This document shows positions 50,644 to 59,977 of a stretch of 64,000 nucleotides of DNA, one piece after another. Below the pieces are notes generated by a model, which was not told where the DNA came from, did no database searches, and worked only from the letters and a program-made list of their open reading frames with translations. The DNA lies in assembly GCF_039542055.1 (NCBI RefSeq), contig NZ_BAABHK010000001.1, forward strand, positions 930,001-994,000, written 5' to 3'. Every line of letters begins with the position of its first letter. Positions within the stretch are counted from its first letter, which is position 1. The DNA is from Actinoallomurus vinaceus. Lineage in GTDB: Bacteria > Actinomycetota > Actinomycetes > Streptosporangiales > Streptosporangiaceae. The position numbers were made by a program, and so were the translations under genes.

Positions 50644-51096
50644 ATGGGCGCAGAGACCCCGCTGAGGCCGCATCACCTGCGGCCGGCGCCGGGCGCCCAC
50701 AAGGCCAAGACCCGTAAGGGTCGTGGCGAGGCGTCCAAGGGCAAGACCGCCGGACGCGGCACGAAGGGCACGAAGGCCCGTACCACCGTGCCCGTCGGCT
50801 TCGAGGGCGGCCAGATGCCGCTGATCCGCCGGGTTCCGAAGCTCAAGGGCTTCAAGAACCCGTTCCGGGTCGAGTACCAGGTCGTCAACGTGGCCAAGAT
50901 CGCCGAGCTCTTCCCTGAGGGCGGCGAGGTCACGCCGGAGACCCTGGTGGCGAAGGGCGCGGTGCGCGCCGGCCGTCCGGTCAAGATCCTCGGTACCGGT
51001 GACATCTCCGTAACGGTTCAGGTCAAGGCGCACGCCTTCTCCGGCTCCGCGAAGGAGAAGATCGCTGGTGCCGGAGGCACGGCCGAAGAGCTGTGA
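50644..51096 (+). CDS. rplO: 50S ribosomal protein L15
   Basis: A 150-residue assembly protein with the long basic N-terminal arm (KTRKGRGEASKGKTAGRGTKGTKAR), then FEGGQMPLIRRVPKLKGF. One base after rpmD; last gene of the spc ribosomal block. Confidence 0.98.
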   Translation: MGAETPLRPHHLRPAPGAHKAKTRKGRGEASKGKTAGRGTKGTKARTTVPVGFEGGQMPLIRRVPKLKGFKNPFRVEYQVVNVAKIAELFPEGGEVTPETLVAKGAVRAGRPVKILGTGDISVTVQVKAHAFSGSAKEKIAGAGGTAEEL

Positions 51097-51101
51097 GTCA
51101 A

Positions 51102-51161
51102 AGCCCTTGTGGGATTCGCCCCCGCCGTACGGTGGCGGGGGCGGCAATCCCCGCAAGGGCT
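51102..51161 (+). terminator. Long imperfect hairpin between rplO and secY
   Basis: An inner 9-bp stem GCCCCCGCC/GGCGGGGGC (51118-51142) sits on outer stems GGGATT/AATCCC and AGCCCTTG/CAAGGGCT. TGTTAGAGTT follows, which may also be part of the secY promoter. Confidence 0.7.
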
Positions 51162-51253
51162 GTTAGAGTTCGACCGGCGACACTATCGCCGCAACTTGTG
51201 GATCGACTGAGGCCCGTGAGCGGCCCAAGGCCGGAAACCGCGCAGGAGGAATG

Positions 51254-52555
51254 GTGCTGACCGCGTTCACTCGGGCGTTTCGAACACCCGACCTGCGCAA
51301 GAAGCTTCTCTTCACGCTGTTCATCATGGCGGTGTTCCGGCTGGGCTCTCAGCTGCCGGCACCGGGCGTGAACACCGGAGCCGTGCATCGCTGCATCGAC
51401 ACGGTGAGCAAGGGGGCCAACGCCAACGTCTATGGCCTGGTCAACCTGTTCAGCGGCGGTGCGCTGCTGAAGCTCTCAATCTTCGCCCTGGGCATCATGC
51501 CCTACATCACGGCGAGCATCATCCTGCAGCTGCTGACCGTGGTGATCCCACGTCTGGAGGCACTCCGTAAGGAGGGCCAGGCCGGGACCACGAAGATCAC
51601 CCAGTACACCCGTTATCTGACGATCGGGCTGGCGATCCTTCAGGGCACCGGCATCGTCGCCATGGCGAGCACCGGCAACCTGCTGCAGGGCTGCACCGAG
51701 GACCTGCTCTGGAACAAGGGCTGGTTCACCATCGTCACGATGGTCATCACGATCACGGCGGGCACCTCGGTGATCATGTGGCTGGGCGAGCTGGTCACCG
51801 ACCGCGGCATCGGCAACGGCATGTCGATCCTGATCTTCACCCAGGTCGTCGCGGTCTTCCCGTCCGAGTTCTGGAACATCTACAAGACCAAGGGCGGCTT
51901 CGTCTTCGCGATCGTGCTCCTGGTGGGCATCGCGATCGTCGCCGGCGTGGTCTTCGTCGAGCAGGCGCAGCGCCGCATTCCGGTGCAGTACGCCAAGCGG
52001 ATGGTCGGTCGCCGGATGTACGGCGGCACCTCGACCTACATCCCGCTCAAGGTGAACCAGGCGGGCGTCATCCCCGTCATCTTCGCCTCGTCGCTGCTGT
52101 ACCTCCCGCAGCTGATCGTGCAGATGTGGCACAGCTCGAACCCGGTCGCCACGTTCATCAACAAGTACCTGGTCAAGGGTGATCACCCGATTTACATGGC
52201 CCTGTACTTCCTGCTGATCATCTTCTTCACCTACTTCTACGTCGCGATCACGTTCAACCCGACCGAGGTCGCGGACAACATGAAGAAGTACGGTGGCTTC
52301 ATTCCGGGCATCCGCCCGGGCCGGCCGACCGCCGAGTACCTCGACTACGTGCTCACGCGGATCACCGCGCCCGGTGCCCTTTACCTCGGACTGATCGCGC
52401 TGGTGCCGATGGTGGCGTTCGGCATCATCGGTGCGAGCCAGAACTTCCCCTTCGGTGGCACCAGCATCCTGATCATGGTCGGCGTCGGGCTGGACACGGT
52501 GAAGCAGATCGAGAGCCAACTCCAGCAGCGTAACTACGAGGGCTTCCTGCGGTAG
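51254..52555 (+). CDS. secY: Preprotein translocase subunit SecY
   Basis: A 433-residue, ten-helix channel of the Sec translocon. FRTPDLRKKLLFTL is the usual N-terminal block; the plug and lateral-gate regions and the cytoplasmic loop AKRMVGRRMYGGTSTYIPLKVNQAGVIP are intact. The GTG at 51254 is preferred because AGGAGG lies four bases upstream; ATG at 51251 directly abuts it. It shares one base with adk. Confidence 0.97.
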   Translation: MLTAFTRAFRTPDLRKKLLFTLFIMAVFRLGSQLPAPGVNTGAVHRCIDTVSKGANANVYGLVNLFSGGALLKLSIFALGIMPYITASIILQLLTVVIPRLEALRKEGQAGTTKITQYTRYLTIGLAILQGTGIVAMASTGNLLQGCTEDLLWNKGWFTIVTMVITITAGTSVIMWLGELVTDRGIGNGMSILIFTQVVAVFPSEFWNIYKTKGGFVFAIVLLVGIAIVAGVVFVEQAQRRIPVQYAKRMVGRRMYGGTSTYIPLKVNQAGVIPVIFASSLLYLPQLIVQMWHSSNPVATFINKYLVKGDHPIYMALYFLLIIFFTYFYVAITFNPTEVADNMKKYGGFIPGIRPGRPTAEYLDYVLTRITAPGALYLGLIALVPMVAFGIIGASQNFPFGGTSILIMVGVGLDTVKQIESQLQQRNYEGFLR

Positions 52556-53208
52556 TGCGTATCGTGCTTGTGGGCCCCCCGGGAGCGGGCAAGGGGACTC
52601 AGGCCCAGTTCATCTCATCGCACCTGTCGGTCCCGAAGATCTCGACAGGTGACATCTTCCGCGCCAACGTGAGCGGCAACACCCCCCTCGGCCGCAAGGC
52701 CAAGGAGTACATGGACCGCGGTGACCTCGTCCCGGACGAGGTCACCATCGCGATGGTGCGCGACCGGCTGGCGGAGGACGACGCGCAGGAGGGCTTCCTG
52801 CTCGACGGCTTCCCGCGCAACGTGCCGCAGGCGGAGACCCTCAAGAAGATCCTCTCCGAGATGGACCAGCGGCTCGACCTCGTCCTCGAGCTCGTGGTCG
52901 AAAACGACGAGGTCGTACGCCGGCTGTCCGGGCGCCGTACCTGCCGCAAGTGCGGCCGGATCTGGCACGTGGCGTTCGACCCGCCGTCCAAGGAGGGCGT
53001 CTGCGACGTCTGCGGCGGCGAACTGTTCCAGCGTGACGACGACCGCGAGGAGACCATCAGGCACCGCCTGGAGGTCTACCAGGAACAGACCGCGCCCCTC
53101 GCGTCGTTCTACGCCGATGAGGGCATTCTGGTCGGTATCGACGCGACAGGGCCCGTCGAAGAGGTCACCGAGAGGGCGCTCGCCGCGCTTCGTCCGTTCA
53201 CCGACTGA
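52555..53208 (+). CDS. adk: Adenylate kinase
   Basis: A 217-residue enzyme converting AMP and ATP to two ADP. P-loop GPPGAGKGTQAQF, AMP-binding GDIFRANV and LDGFPRN, and the long LID with a zinc-binding four-Cys set (CRKCG ... CDVCGG) are present. GTG overlaps the secY stop, the classic secY-adk-map unit. Confidence 0.98.
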   Translation: MRIVLVGPPGAGKGTQAQFISSHLSVPKISTGDIFRANVSGNTPLGRKAKEYMDRGDLVPDEVTIAMVRDRLAEDDAQEGFLLDGFPRNVPQAETLKKILSEMDQRLDLVLELVVENDEVVRRLSGRRTCRKCGRIWHVAFDPPSKEGVCDVCGGELFQRDDDREETIRHRLEVYQEQTAPLASFYADEGILVGIDATGPVEEVTERALAALRPFTD

Positions 53209-53273
53209 TCCCGGTGGGGGAGGCGCGGCCGGATTCTCCGGGCGCGCCCCGGATCTACCTGCGGAGCATAAGA

Positions 53274-54074
53274 GTGTGGAAGAAGCGTAATCCGGCCATT
53301 CAGATCAAGACGCCGGGCGAACTGGACGTGATGCGCGAGGCGGGCCTCGTCGTCGCCCGTACGCTCGAGCGGCTCGTCGAGGCCGTCAAGCCCGGCATGA
53401 CGACGGCGGACCTCGACGCCATCGCCGAGGAGTCGATCCGGTCTGAGGGCGCGACACCGTCCTTCAAGGGCTACCAGGGGTTCCCGGCGTGCATCTGCAC
53501 CTCGATCAACGAGGAGATCGTGCACGGCATCCCCAACCCGTCCAAGGTGCTCACCGAAGGTGACGTCATCTCCATCGACTGCGGCGCGATCGTCGACGGC
53601 TGGCACGGCGACTCGGCCGTGACCGTGCCCGTCGGCGAGATCACGGCCGAGGAGCGCAGGCTCCTCGAGGTCTGTGAGGAGTCGCTGTGGCGCGGCCTCG
53701 CGGCCGGGAAGGCCGACGGCCGGCTGAGCGACATCGGCAACGCCGTCGAGACGTACATCCGCGGCCAGGGCGACTACGGCATCGTCGAGGAGTACGTCGG
53801 CCACGGCATCGGCACCGAGATGCACATGGACCCGGCGGTGCCCAACTACGGGCTGCCGGGCCGCGGGCCGCTCCTCGTCCCGGGCATGTGCTTCGCGGTC
53901 GAGCCGATGGTCAACCTGGGCACGGCTGAGACGATCCTCCTCGAGGACGAGTGGACGGTCATCACCGGCGACGGCCGTCGCTCGGCCCACTTCGAGCACA
54001 CCTTCGCCGTCACCGAGGACGGCCCCTGGGTCCTGACGGCCCTGGACGGCGGGGAACGCCTGAAGTCCGCCTGA
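53274..54074 (+). CDS. map: Methionine aminopeptidase, type I
   Basis: A 266-residue metalloenzyme removing the first Met from new proteins. Metal ligands are seen in SIDCGAIVDGWHGD (two Asp), GHGIGTEMHMDP (His), VEPMV (Glu) and FEHTF (Glu). The GTG at 53274 has GGAG seven bases upstream; longer in-frame starts lack support. Type I size without an N-terminal extension. Confidence 0.96.
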   Translation: MWKKRNPAIQIKTPGELDVMREAGLVVARTLERLVEAVKPGMTTADLDAIAEESIRSEGATPSFKGYQGFPACICTSINEEIVHGIPNPSKVLTEGDVISIDCGAIVDGWHGDSAVTVPVGEITAEERRLLEVCEESLWRGLAAGKADGRLSDIGNAVETYIRGQGDYGIVEEYVGHGIGTEMHMDPAVPNYGLPGRGPLLVPGMCFAVEPMVNLGTAETILLEDEWTVITGDGRRSAHFEHTFAVTEDGPWVLTALDGGERLKSA

Positions 54075-54182
54075 CCGTCGCTCCTGGACCGGCGAGGTCG
54101 TCGTCTGGGCGTCTCAGGGCTTCGCGCACCCGACTGCGACGGAGAAGGCGGTCCCCGCGAGTCAGCGGCCCCCGGCCGTGCG

Positions 54183-55277
54183 TCATCGACGACGCCCACG
54201 GCGGCCGCGCTGCTGCGGGTGAGGGTCTGGTTCCGGATCCTCGATGACGGGCCGGGTGGACAGGTACCACTCACTGCGGTCTCTACATCGCAGAATCAGG
54301 TAGCCGCGTCGTGGCAGCCGAAGGGTCCGCATGCCGTCGTCTGTGCCGGAGACGGAGTGGTCGTACTTCGATCCGGGAGTCCCGGCGGGCCAGCGGGGCG
54401 GTCGGCAGCGGCAGTCACGGTCCCGAAGGCATCCGCACACGAACGTTACGTTCCAGAACTCCTTTGTTTTGATCTGGACGGTGAGCAGCGCTGGACCGCC
54501 GTCATAGAACAAGACTTCGTCGTATTCGCCGCGCCACTCCGAACCCAGGGGCGGCGCCGACGTGATCGGCCGCACGCGCGCTGACCACCGCTGGCCACGT
54601 TCGGTGGTCTCGACCCGCAGATGCGTCACCGACGGCCGCAGTGGGCGGCGTCCGCGGTACGGGCTGCGGTCCAGGACAGAGTGCCCGTCGACCCTGGTTT
54701 CGTCCTCGGTGCGGACCACCGGAGACACGAAGAGGTTTCCGTCACCTTCGGCGACCAGTTCGACCAGGGCGAGGCGGCCAGGCTCGGGGCGGTCGATCAG
54801 GAATTCGGTGGTCCCGGGTCCGCGTCCGGTGGTCAAGAAGCGCTCGCCGGTCTCTTCCTCCGGCTTGCCGGGCAATGTCGTGGTGTTCTCGACCGCTTCG
54901 GCGCCCGGAAGCGCGTCGATCGGGATGGGACGACCATCGAGCCGGGCCTGCAGCCGGATCAGCGCGCTGCGCCCGTCCCGCAGCGCCGCCACGGTCGCCG
55001 CCCGCGTACGGGCTGACGCGGCGCGGTCATAGGAGTCCAGGGCGAGCCGGTACTCCTTCAGCGTCGCGGGATTCGACGTCGGCCCGAGCGGATCGAACGT
55101 CAACGCCTGCAACTCTTCCCCGAAGGCGGTGACCGACTCCTGCACAGCGGGAAGAACCTGCCGGCGGACCCGCAACACCAGCGACCAGCAACCGCATCCA
55201 GCGGCGAAGGCGACCACCGCCACCAGCACATACCCGATCACGCCGATGATGATCGCATGCCCGGCCACCTCGGGCAC
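54183..55277 (-). CDS. Hypothetical membrane-anchored protein
   Basis: A 364-residue protein with one N-terminal helix (about 8-36, containing GCGCW) and a large soluble part. No family recognised. About 45-115 look helical (VTAFGEELQALT, ARTRAATVAALRDGRSAL). A four-Cys cluster, CGCLRDRDCRC (about 281-291), could bind metal, and the end is basic (RGRRGRRR). The GTG at 55277 is the longest start; no clear ribosome site. It is divergent from the DUF1707 gene. Confidence 0.6.
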   Translation of the reverse strand: MPEVAGHAIIIGVIGYVLVAVVAFAAGCGCWSLVLRVRRQVLPAVQESVTAFGEELQALTFDPLGPTSNPATLKEYRLALDSYDRAASARTRAATVAALRDGRSALIRLQARLDGRPIPIDALPGAEAVENTTTLPGKPEEETGERFLTTGRGPGTTEFLIDRPEPGRLALVELVAEGDGNLFVSPVVRTEDETRVDGHSVLDRSPYRGRRPLRPSVTHLRVETTERGQRWSARVRPITSAPPLGSEWRGEYDEVLFYDGGPALLTVQIKTKEFWNVTFVCGCLRDRDCRCRPPRWPAGTPGSKYDHSVSGTDDGMRTLRLPRRGYLILRCRDRSEWYLSTRPVIEDPEPDPHPQQRGRRGRRR

Positions 55278-55463
55278 CAGGCGATTCCCGGGCGTTGGAA
55301 CACAGGGCGCCGGACCGGCGGAGGCCGACTCCGCCCGACCACCTGACGCCGCCGGGCGCCTGGCTCGGACAGGCAGACGGCTGTGGCGGCGATGGAAAGT
55401 GGCGTGTCGCGGCGTAGCCTCTGGATTGAGAGAATTGGGGGCTCCTGAGGGAGAGGATCAACA

Positions 55464-55901
55464 ATGGCGTTCAATCCTGAGATACGGGCCTCCGACACCG
55501 ACCGTGACCGGGTCGCGGCGGCACTGCGGGAGCACTGTGCTCAGGGACGCATCGGCGTCGACGAGCTCAACGAGCGCCTCGACCTCGCCTACCGCGCGCG
55601 GACACTCGGTGACCTGCAGAAGGTGACGAGCGACCTTCCCGAAGAGGACATGTACGAGCTGCCGGTGCCGGCGTCCCGGAGCTCGATGCCGGCACGTCGT
55701 CCGTCGGGCGAGGTGTACCGGAAGGGCATGCGCGCGGGCTGGGCGAGCTACGCCTCGGTCAACCTGGTCTGCATCGTCATCTGGCTGCTGAGCGCCGTGT
55801 CCTCAGGCTCCTGGTATCCCTGGTGGATCTGGGTGGCGGGTCCCTGGGGCGCCCTACTGCTGGCGGGCCAGCTCTTCGGCTCGCACGACGAACGCCGCTG
55901 A
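55464..55901 (+). CDS. DUF1707 domain membrane protein
   Basis: A 145-residue protein. The N-terminal DUF1707 domain (about 7-59: IRASDTDRDRVAAALREHCAQGRIGVDELNERLDLAY) is followed by a Pro/Ser linker and two transmembrane helices (about 95-113 and 118-138). The domain is widespread in actinobacteria and of unknown function. GAGGGAGAGGA precedes the ATG. Converges on the S53 gene. Confidence 0.85.
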   Translation: MAFNPEIRASDTDRDRVAAALREHCAQGRIGVDELNERLDLAYRARTLGDLQKVTSDLPEEDMYELPVPASRSSMPARRPSGEVYRKGMRAGWASYASVNLVCIVIWLLSAVSSGSWYPWWIWVAGPWGALLLAGQLFGSHDERR

Positions 55902-55915
55902 GCGGCCCTCACCCC

Positions 55916-57271
55916 TTATCGCGCTCGTCCCGCGGCGTAGCGAGCGAGCAGGGGGACGAGTACGCGGGCGTTCGGGCTGCCCCAGCCGGTGACCGGGTCG
56001 TAGCCCGGTATCGCCGGGTAGCCGGTGATGGTCTTGTCGGAGACGGTCACGGTGTTGTTCCCCGTGGTGACGTCGTGGAAGGCCGTCCGGCGGGCGAAAC
56101 TGTGGCCGATGCGGTAGATCGCGGGGTTGACGAAGCCCACGTCGTGTCCGGCGGCCTGGTCGGCCAGGGCGATCAGCCCGGCCCAGAGCGGGGTGCTGGC
56201 GCTGGTGCCGCTGGCTCCGCGGATGGTGTATTCCTGGTCGTTCTTGCTGATGACCATCGCCATGCCGGTGCTGGGAGCGGCGTCGGCGGCCACGTCGGGC
56301 ACCGCCCGAGCCGTGCTGGTAACGCCTTTCTGATAGGCGGGCCGGGAGAACAGGTGGCTGAACCCGCCACCGGTTCCCTGGGAGTGCGACGGGACGCTCC
56401 ACGTGGTCTCGCCGGTGTACGCGCCGGTCTTGTGGTCGGCCGTGAGGATCGTTCCGCCGGCGGCGAGCACGAGCGGGTCCGAGGCCGGCGCGCTGACCTC
56501 CTTGACCGGGTCCCAGGCGTCCTGGGGCGTGGATCCGGGGCAGGGCCTGCTCACGGCGCCGGTGTCGCCTGAGCCGGCGACGACCGTGACGTGGCGATCC
56601 CGGGCGGCCTGCAGCACCTCGTGCTGCCGGGCGACCTGGGCATGGGTGAGGCAGTGCTCGCCCCAGCCGGCGCTGATCGAGATCACGTCACCCTGGGAGA
56701 GGCCGCGCCGCAAGGCGCCGGTCAGCGCGGCCATGGCACTGGCGGGGCTGCTCAGAGCCGTCGGCTCGACCAGGACCACGCGGATGGTCGCGGCGGGGGC
56801 GACCGCGTGCAGAATCTGTACGTCCTGCACTTCTTCTGCGGTGGCCAGCCAGGGCGAGACGTCTCCGGCGAGGGTGGCGTCGATCTTCAACCGTACGGCG
56901 GGCAGGCCGAACAGGTCGTCGAATCGCTTCATGCCCTGGCGGATGTCGCTGACCTTGGGCGGAGCCGCCCGTTGAGCCCCGAGGGCGGGTACGACGATGG
57001 TCTTGCCGCGGCCGTCGATCCCGCGGTCCAGCAGTGGCTGGATGCCGTACGCCACTCGGAGTTGGCGCGGGGTGTAGCAGGTGGCCAGGGAGTCGCAGGC
57101 CGTCGCCACGCTGTCGGGTGGAGTCGCCGATGCCGGTCGGACGGTGCGGTCGTCTGTGGTCGCGCATCCCGCTGCGGCGATGAGCATCCCGGCCGCGGCC
57201 ACGCCCGTCGCGACCCGGATCCGCGACGGATGCGGTGAGACGTCCGGGCGGACGCCGATTCGAACGATCAT
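55916..57271 (-). CDS. S53 (sedolisin/kumamolisin-like) serine peptidase lipoprotein
   Basis: A 451-residue lipoprotein: lipobox IAAAGC with Cys36. The catalytic set of sedolisins is present: Glu146 and Asp150 in EEVQDVQILHAVAP, oxyanion Asp236 in GSGDTG and Ser357 in SGTSASTPLWAG. The C-terminal calcium site reads HDVTTGNN ... GYDPVTGWGSPN. Such enzymes work outside the cell at acid pH. A pro-domain seems very short or absent, which is odd for the family. The ATG at 57271 has AAGGAGAA upstream. It lies 152 bp after the ABC operon on the same strand. Confidence 0.85.
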   Translation of the reverse strand: MIVRIGVRPDVSPHPSRIRVATGVAAAGMLIAAAGCATTDDRTVRPASATPPDSVATACDSLATCYTPRQLRVAYGIQPLLDRGIDGRGKTIVVPALGAQRAAPPKVSDIRQGMKRFDDLFGLPAVRLKIDATLAGDVSPWLATAEEVQDVQILHAVAPAATIRVVLVEPTALSSPASAMAALTGALRRGLSQGDVISISAGWGEHCLTHAQVARQHEVLQAARDRHVTVVAGSGDTGAVSRPCPGSTPQDAWDPVKEVSAPASDPLVLAAGGTILTADHKTGAYTGETTWSVPSHSQGTGGGFSHLFSRPAYQKGVTSTARAVPDVAADAAPSTGMAMVISKNDQEYTIRGASGTSASTPLWAGLIALADQAAGHDVGFVNPAIYRIGHSFARRTAFHDVTTGNNTVTVSDKTITGYPAIPGYDPVTGWGSPNARVLVPLLARYAAGRAR

Positions 57272-57423
57272 GTTTTCTCCTTCAGGGCATGCCGGTAGAG
57301 CTCGCGGTGTTCGGAAGGGTTCGAGGTGGCCCGAGGCACGCGGCCAAAGAGGTGGGCCGGACGGCGCGCACCGGCTCTTTCCGCCGTGGCGCACGTGGTC
57401 GCGTGGCCCGTGCCTTTCGGGCG

Positions 57424-58413
57424 TCAGGCGCTGCGGCGGTGCAGCAGGCGGATGGAGATGCCGAGGAGTACGGCGGCGAGGCCGATAAAGAGTGCGGCCT
57501 CGATGACCTGGAAGGTCCAGAACCGGTCCGCGGGCTGGTAGACGACTCTGAGCCGCACTCCGAGCCCGCGTAGATAGGAGTCGGCGGCCGGGCCGTGGAG
57601 TGCCTGGGTTCGCCGGGAGATCTCATCCTGGACGGCGGAGGAGATCGGGTGACCGGTCCTGTCGGCCAGTCCAACGTCGAGGGTCCAGCCCGGCGTGCCG
57701 GGCGTGGTGGGCACGGCCATCGGGCCGATGCCGCCCCAGTGGCCGGTCGGGGGGAGCAGGCGGGTCACCGGCGTCTGGTACCGCTGCCGCAGCCAGAACT
57801 CCACCGGAAGGCGTACCGCCATGAAGGCGGCGAATGCCGCGGCGATCGCCGGCACGGTGCGGCGGAACAGCAGGCCGGCCAGGACGCCCGCCGCGAAGGC
57901 GAAGAGCGTGTATCCGGTGAGGGAGAGGCCTTCAAGGTCGAACGCCCCTGGTGAGAATCTGCCGGACACGTCGTCTATCGGGCTCCGGAACCAGCCGAAG
58001 ACGGCGCTGAGGCTCGCGGTGATCACTACGATCCCGAGACCGACCAGCAGGATCTTGTCGGTCAGCCAGCGGGTTCGGGGTACGGCCTGGGTCCAGGCCA
58101 GCCGCCAGGTGCCGTGCTCGTACTCGCGGCCGAGCAGGCTCGCGCCGACGATCGCGCCGATCAGGCCGGGTACCGGAGTGAACCAGGTCAGCAGGTGGTT
58201 GGCGATGCCGTTGAACTGGCTCATGAACGTGGACATGGCCGATTGGCAGCCGTCGCCACCGGTGCCCCGGACCAGGCACGGTCCGACGCCGTGCTGGGCG
58301 TAGGCGTCACGGATCGCGTGACCGTAGGGCAGGAAGACCAGGGCCGTGAGGCCGATGAGCGCCAGGCCGGCGAGCGCCTGGGCGCGGTGCTGCCGCCAGG
58401 TGAGCCAGATCAT
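57424..58413 (-). CDS. ABC-2 type transporter permease
   Basis: A 329-residue membrane protein with six hydrophobic segments (for example ALAGLALIGLTALVFLPYG and VIEAALFIGLAAVLLGISIRL) and a large outside loop between the last two. GREYEHGTWRLAWTQAVPRTRWL is typical of actinobacterial ABC-2 permeases next to YtrA-type regulators. The ATG overlaps the ATPase stop by four bases. Probable export or drug-resistance role; substrate unknown. Confidence 0.85.
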   Translation of the reverse strand: MIWLTWRQHRAQALAGLALIGLTALVFLPYGHAIRDAYAQHGVGPCLVRGTGGDGCQSAMSTFMSQFNGIANHLLTWFTPVPGLIGAIVGASLLGREYEHGTWRLAWTQAVPRTRWLTDKILLVGLGIVVITASLSAVFGWFRSPIDDVSGRFSPGAFDLEGLSLTGYTLFAFAAGVLAGLLFRRTVPAIAAAFAAFMAVRLPVEFWLRQRYQTPVTRLLPPTGHWGGIGPMAVPTTPGTPGWTLDVGLADRTGHPISSAVQDEISRRTQALHGPAADSYLRGLGVRLRVVYQPADRFWTFQVIEAALFIGLAAVLLGISIRLLHRRSA

Positions 58414-59279
58414 CGGGCGATCTCCGTGGGTCGTTCGAGGTAGGCGAGGATGAGCTCTTCCAGCCCGACCGGGTGAGATCGCCAGGTCGGATGCAGCTCG
58501 GGCCGGTCCGTCCCGGCGCGGACCAGCAGATCGGTGTGGCGATCGCTGTGCGTGGCGCGTACGAGCCCGGGGACCGCCGGTTCGTCATCGGTGCGCGGGC
58601 CGGTGAGCATCCGGTGGTCGGCCAGTACGTCCTCGATCTCCCCGGCGAGCTGGAGCCGGCCGTCCTTCAGCAGCATCAGCCAGTCACAGACCGCCTCCAG
58701 GTCGGCGATCACGTGGGAGGACAGCAGGACGGTGATCTCGTCTTCGGCGACGGCGGCCATCACCGTGCGCATGAAGTCGCGGCGCGCGATCGGATCCAGG
58801 TTGGCCAGCGGTTCGTCCAGCACCAGCAGTGCGGGACGCTTGGCCAGGGCCAGCGCCAACGTGACCTGGGCCTGCTGGCCGCCGGACAGTGCTCCCGCGC
58901 GCTTGGCCAGCGGGATCCCGAGCTCATCGAGCCGCCGTTCGGCCAGCGGCTGATCCCAGCGCAGGTTGAGCGAGCGGCCCATCCGCAGCAGGTCGGCGAC
59001 CGAGAATCCCTGGTAGAGCGGGTGCTCCTGGGCGACGAAACCGACCCGGGCCAGCGCCTCGGCCGAGCCGTCGCGGGCGTCCTGGCCGAAGACCTCGACG
59101 GTGCCCTCCGTCGGGCGCAGCAGGCCGGTGACCAACTGCAGGAAGGTGGTCTTGCCGGCGCCGTTCGGGCCGACCAGGGCGATCACCGACCCGGCGGGCA
59201 GCCGCACGGAGCAGTCCCGCAACGCCCACGCCCGCCCGTACCGCATGCCCAGCCCTTTGGTCTCCAGCGCCGGGCTCAC
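58410..59279 (-). CDS. ABC transporter ATP-binding protein
   Basis: A 289-residue ATPase: Walker A GPNGAGKTT, Q-loop VAQEHPLY, signature LSGGQQAQVTLALAL, Walker B LLVLDEPLANLDP and switch SSHV. The signature with GGQQAQV fits bacitracin/YtrB-like exporters. The GTG at 59279 overlaps the GntR stop (GTGA). Confidence 0.92.
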   Translation of the reverse strand: MSPALETKGLGMRYGRAWALRDCSVRLPAGSVIALVGPNGAGKTTFLQLVTGLLRPTEGTVEVFGQDARDGSAEALARVGFVAQEHPLYQGFSVADLLRMGRSLNLRWDQPLAERRLDELGIPLAKRAGALSGGQQAQVTLALALAKRPALLVLDEPLANLDPIARRDFMRTVMAAVAEDEITVLLSSHVIADLEAVCDWLMLLKDGRLQLAGEIEDVLADHRMLTGPRTDDEPAVPGLVRATHSDRHTDLLVRAGTDRPELHPTWRSHPVGLEELILAYLERPTEIAR

Positions 59280-59668
59280 GCCACTCCCTCCGCCCGTAGC
59301 TCGTTGCGGATGGTGGCGAACATGGCCGTGACCGTCTCGTCGTCCAGCCCGGAGGCATAGGCGTCGCGGACCCACTGCTCGAGCGAGCGCCGCAACCGGG
59401 CGTACGGCCCTGGGGCCACCGGCTCGATGGAGGCGGTGATGAAGGTGCCCTGCCCTGGCCGGGCGGTCACCATCCCCTCGTTCTCCAGCTGGCGGTAGGC
59501 CTTCACCACCGTGTTCGGATTGATCGCCAAGGAGGCGACCACCTCCTTCACGGTGGGCAGCTGGTCTCCGGTCCGCAGGTAACCCAGCAACAGCGCCTGG
59601 CGCACCTGGTGGACGATCTGCAGATAGGGCGGGACGCCGCTGGATCCGTCCAATCGGAACTGGAACAC
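59276..59668 (-). CDS. GntR family regulator, YtrA subfamily
   Basis: A 130-residue repressor. The winged helix is at residues 1-75 (PPYLQIVHQVRQALLLGYLRTGDQLPTVKEVVASLAINPNTVVKAYRQLENEG) and only a short C-terminal helical tail follows, the YtrA size. It heads the ABC operon and probably represses it until a wall-active compound is present. GTG with GGGAGCGAGAG upstream. Confidence 0.9.
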   Translation of the reverse strand: MFQFRLDGSSGVPPYLQIVHQVRQALLLGYLRTGDQLPTVKEVVASLAINPNTVVKAYRQLENEGMVTARPGQGTFITASIEPVAPGPYARLRRSLEQWVRDAYASGLDDETVTAMFATIRNELRAEGVA

Positions 59669-59977
59669 CTCTCGCTCCCTTCTTCTATGATGTTAGTAGA
59701 ACGGTAGTGATCGTCTCGGCGCGGCGTCAAGGCGAGGTCTCGGGCGCGGGTGCGAAGTGATCGACGAAGGGGCGGAATGAAGCGCCCCCTCGACGGGTTG
59801 AGGGGGGAGGGTGACGCCCTCGACACGGGGTCCGGACACGGATTTCGTATTCCGTGGCGTGTGACGTAGACTCTTTTGTCGGTCCCGTGTTGGCTCATGC
59901 CCTCATGCCCATGGTGCATGCCGGGTGCTCCACGGAGACCGTTCTCCTGACGAACCGATCAGTGAAGCGCGGAGGAC
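59669..59977. promoter_or_regulatory. Divergent region: GntR operator and infA promoter
   Basis: No gene here. TTCTA-N9-TAGAA at 59683-59701 is a candidate operator of the GntR operon, 15 bp before its start codon. For infA, TTCGTA (59844-59849), 17 bases and TAGACT (59867-59872) form a weak promoter, giving a leader of about 100 bases. Confidence 0.5.
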
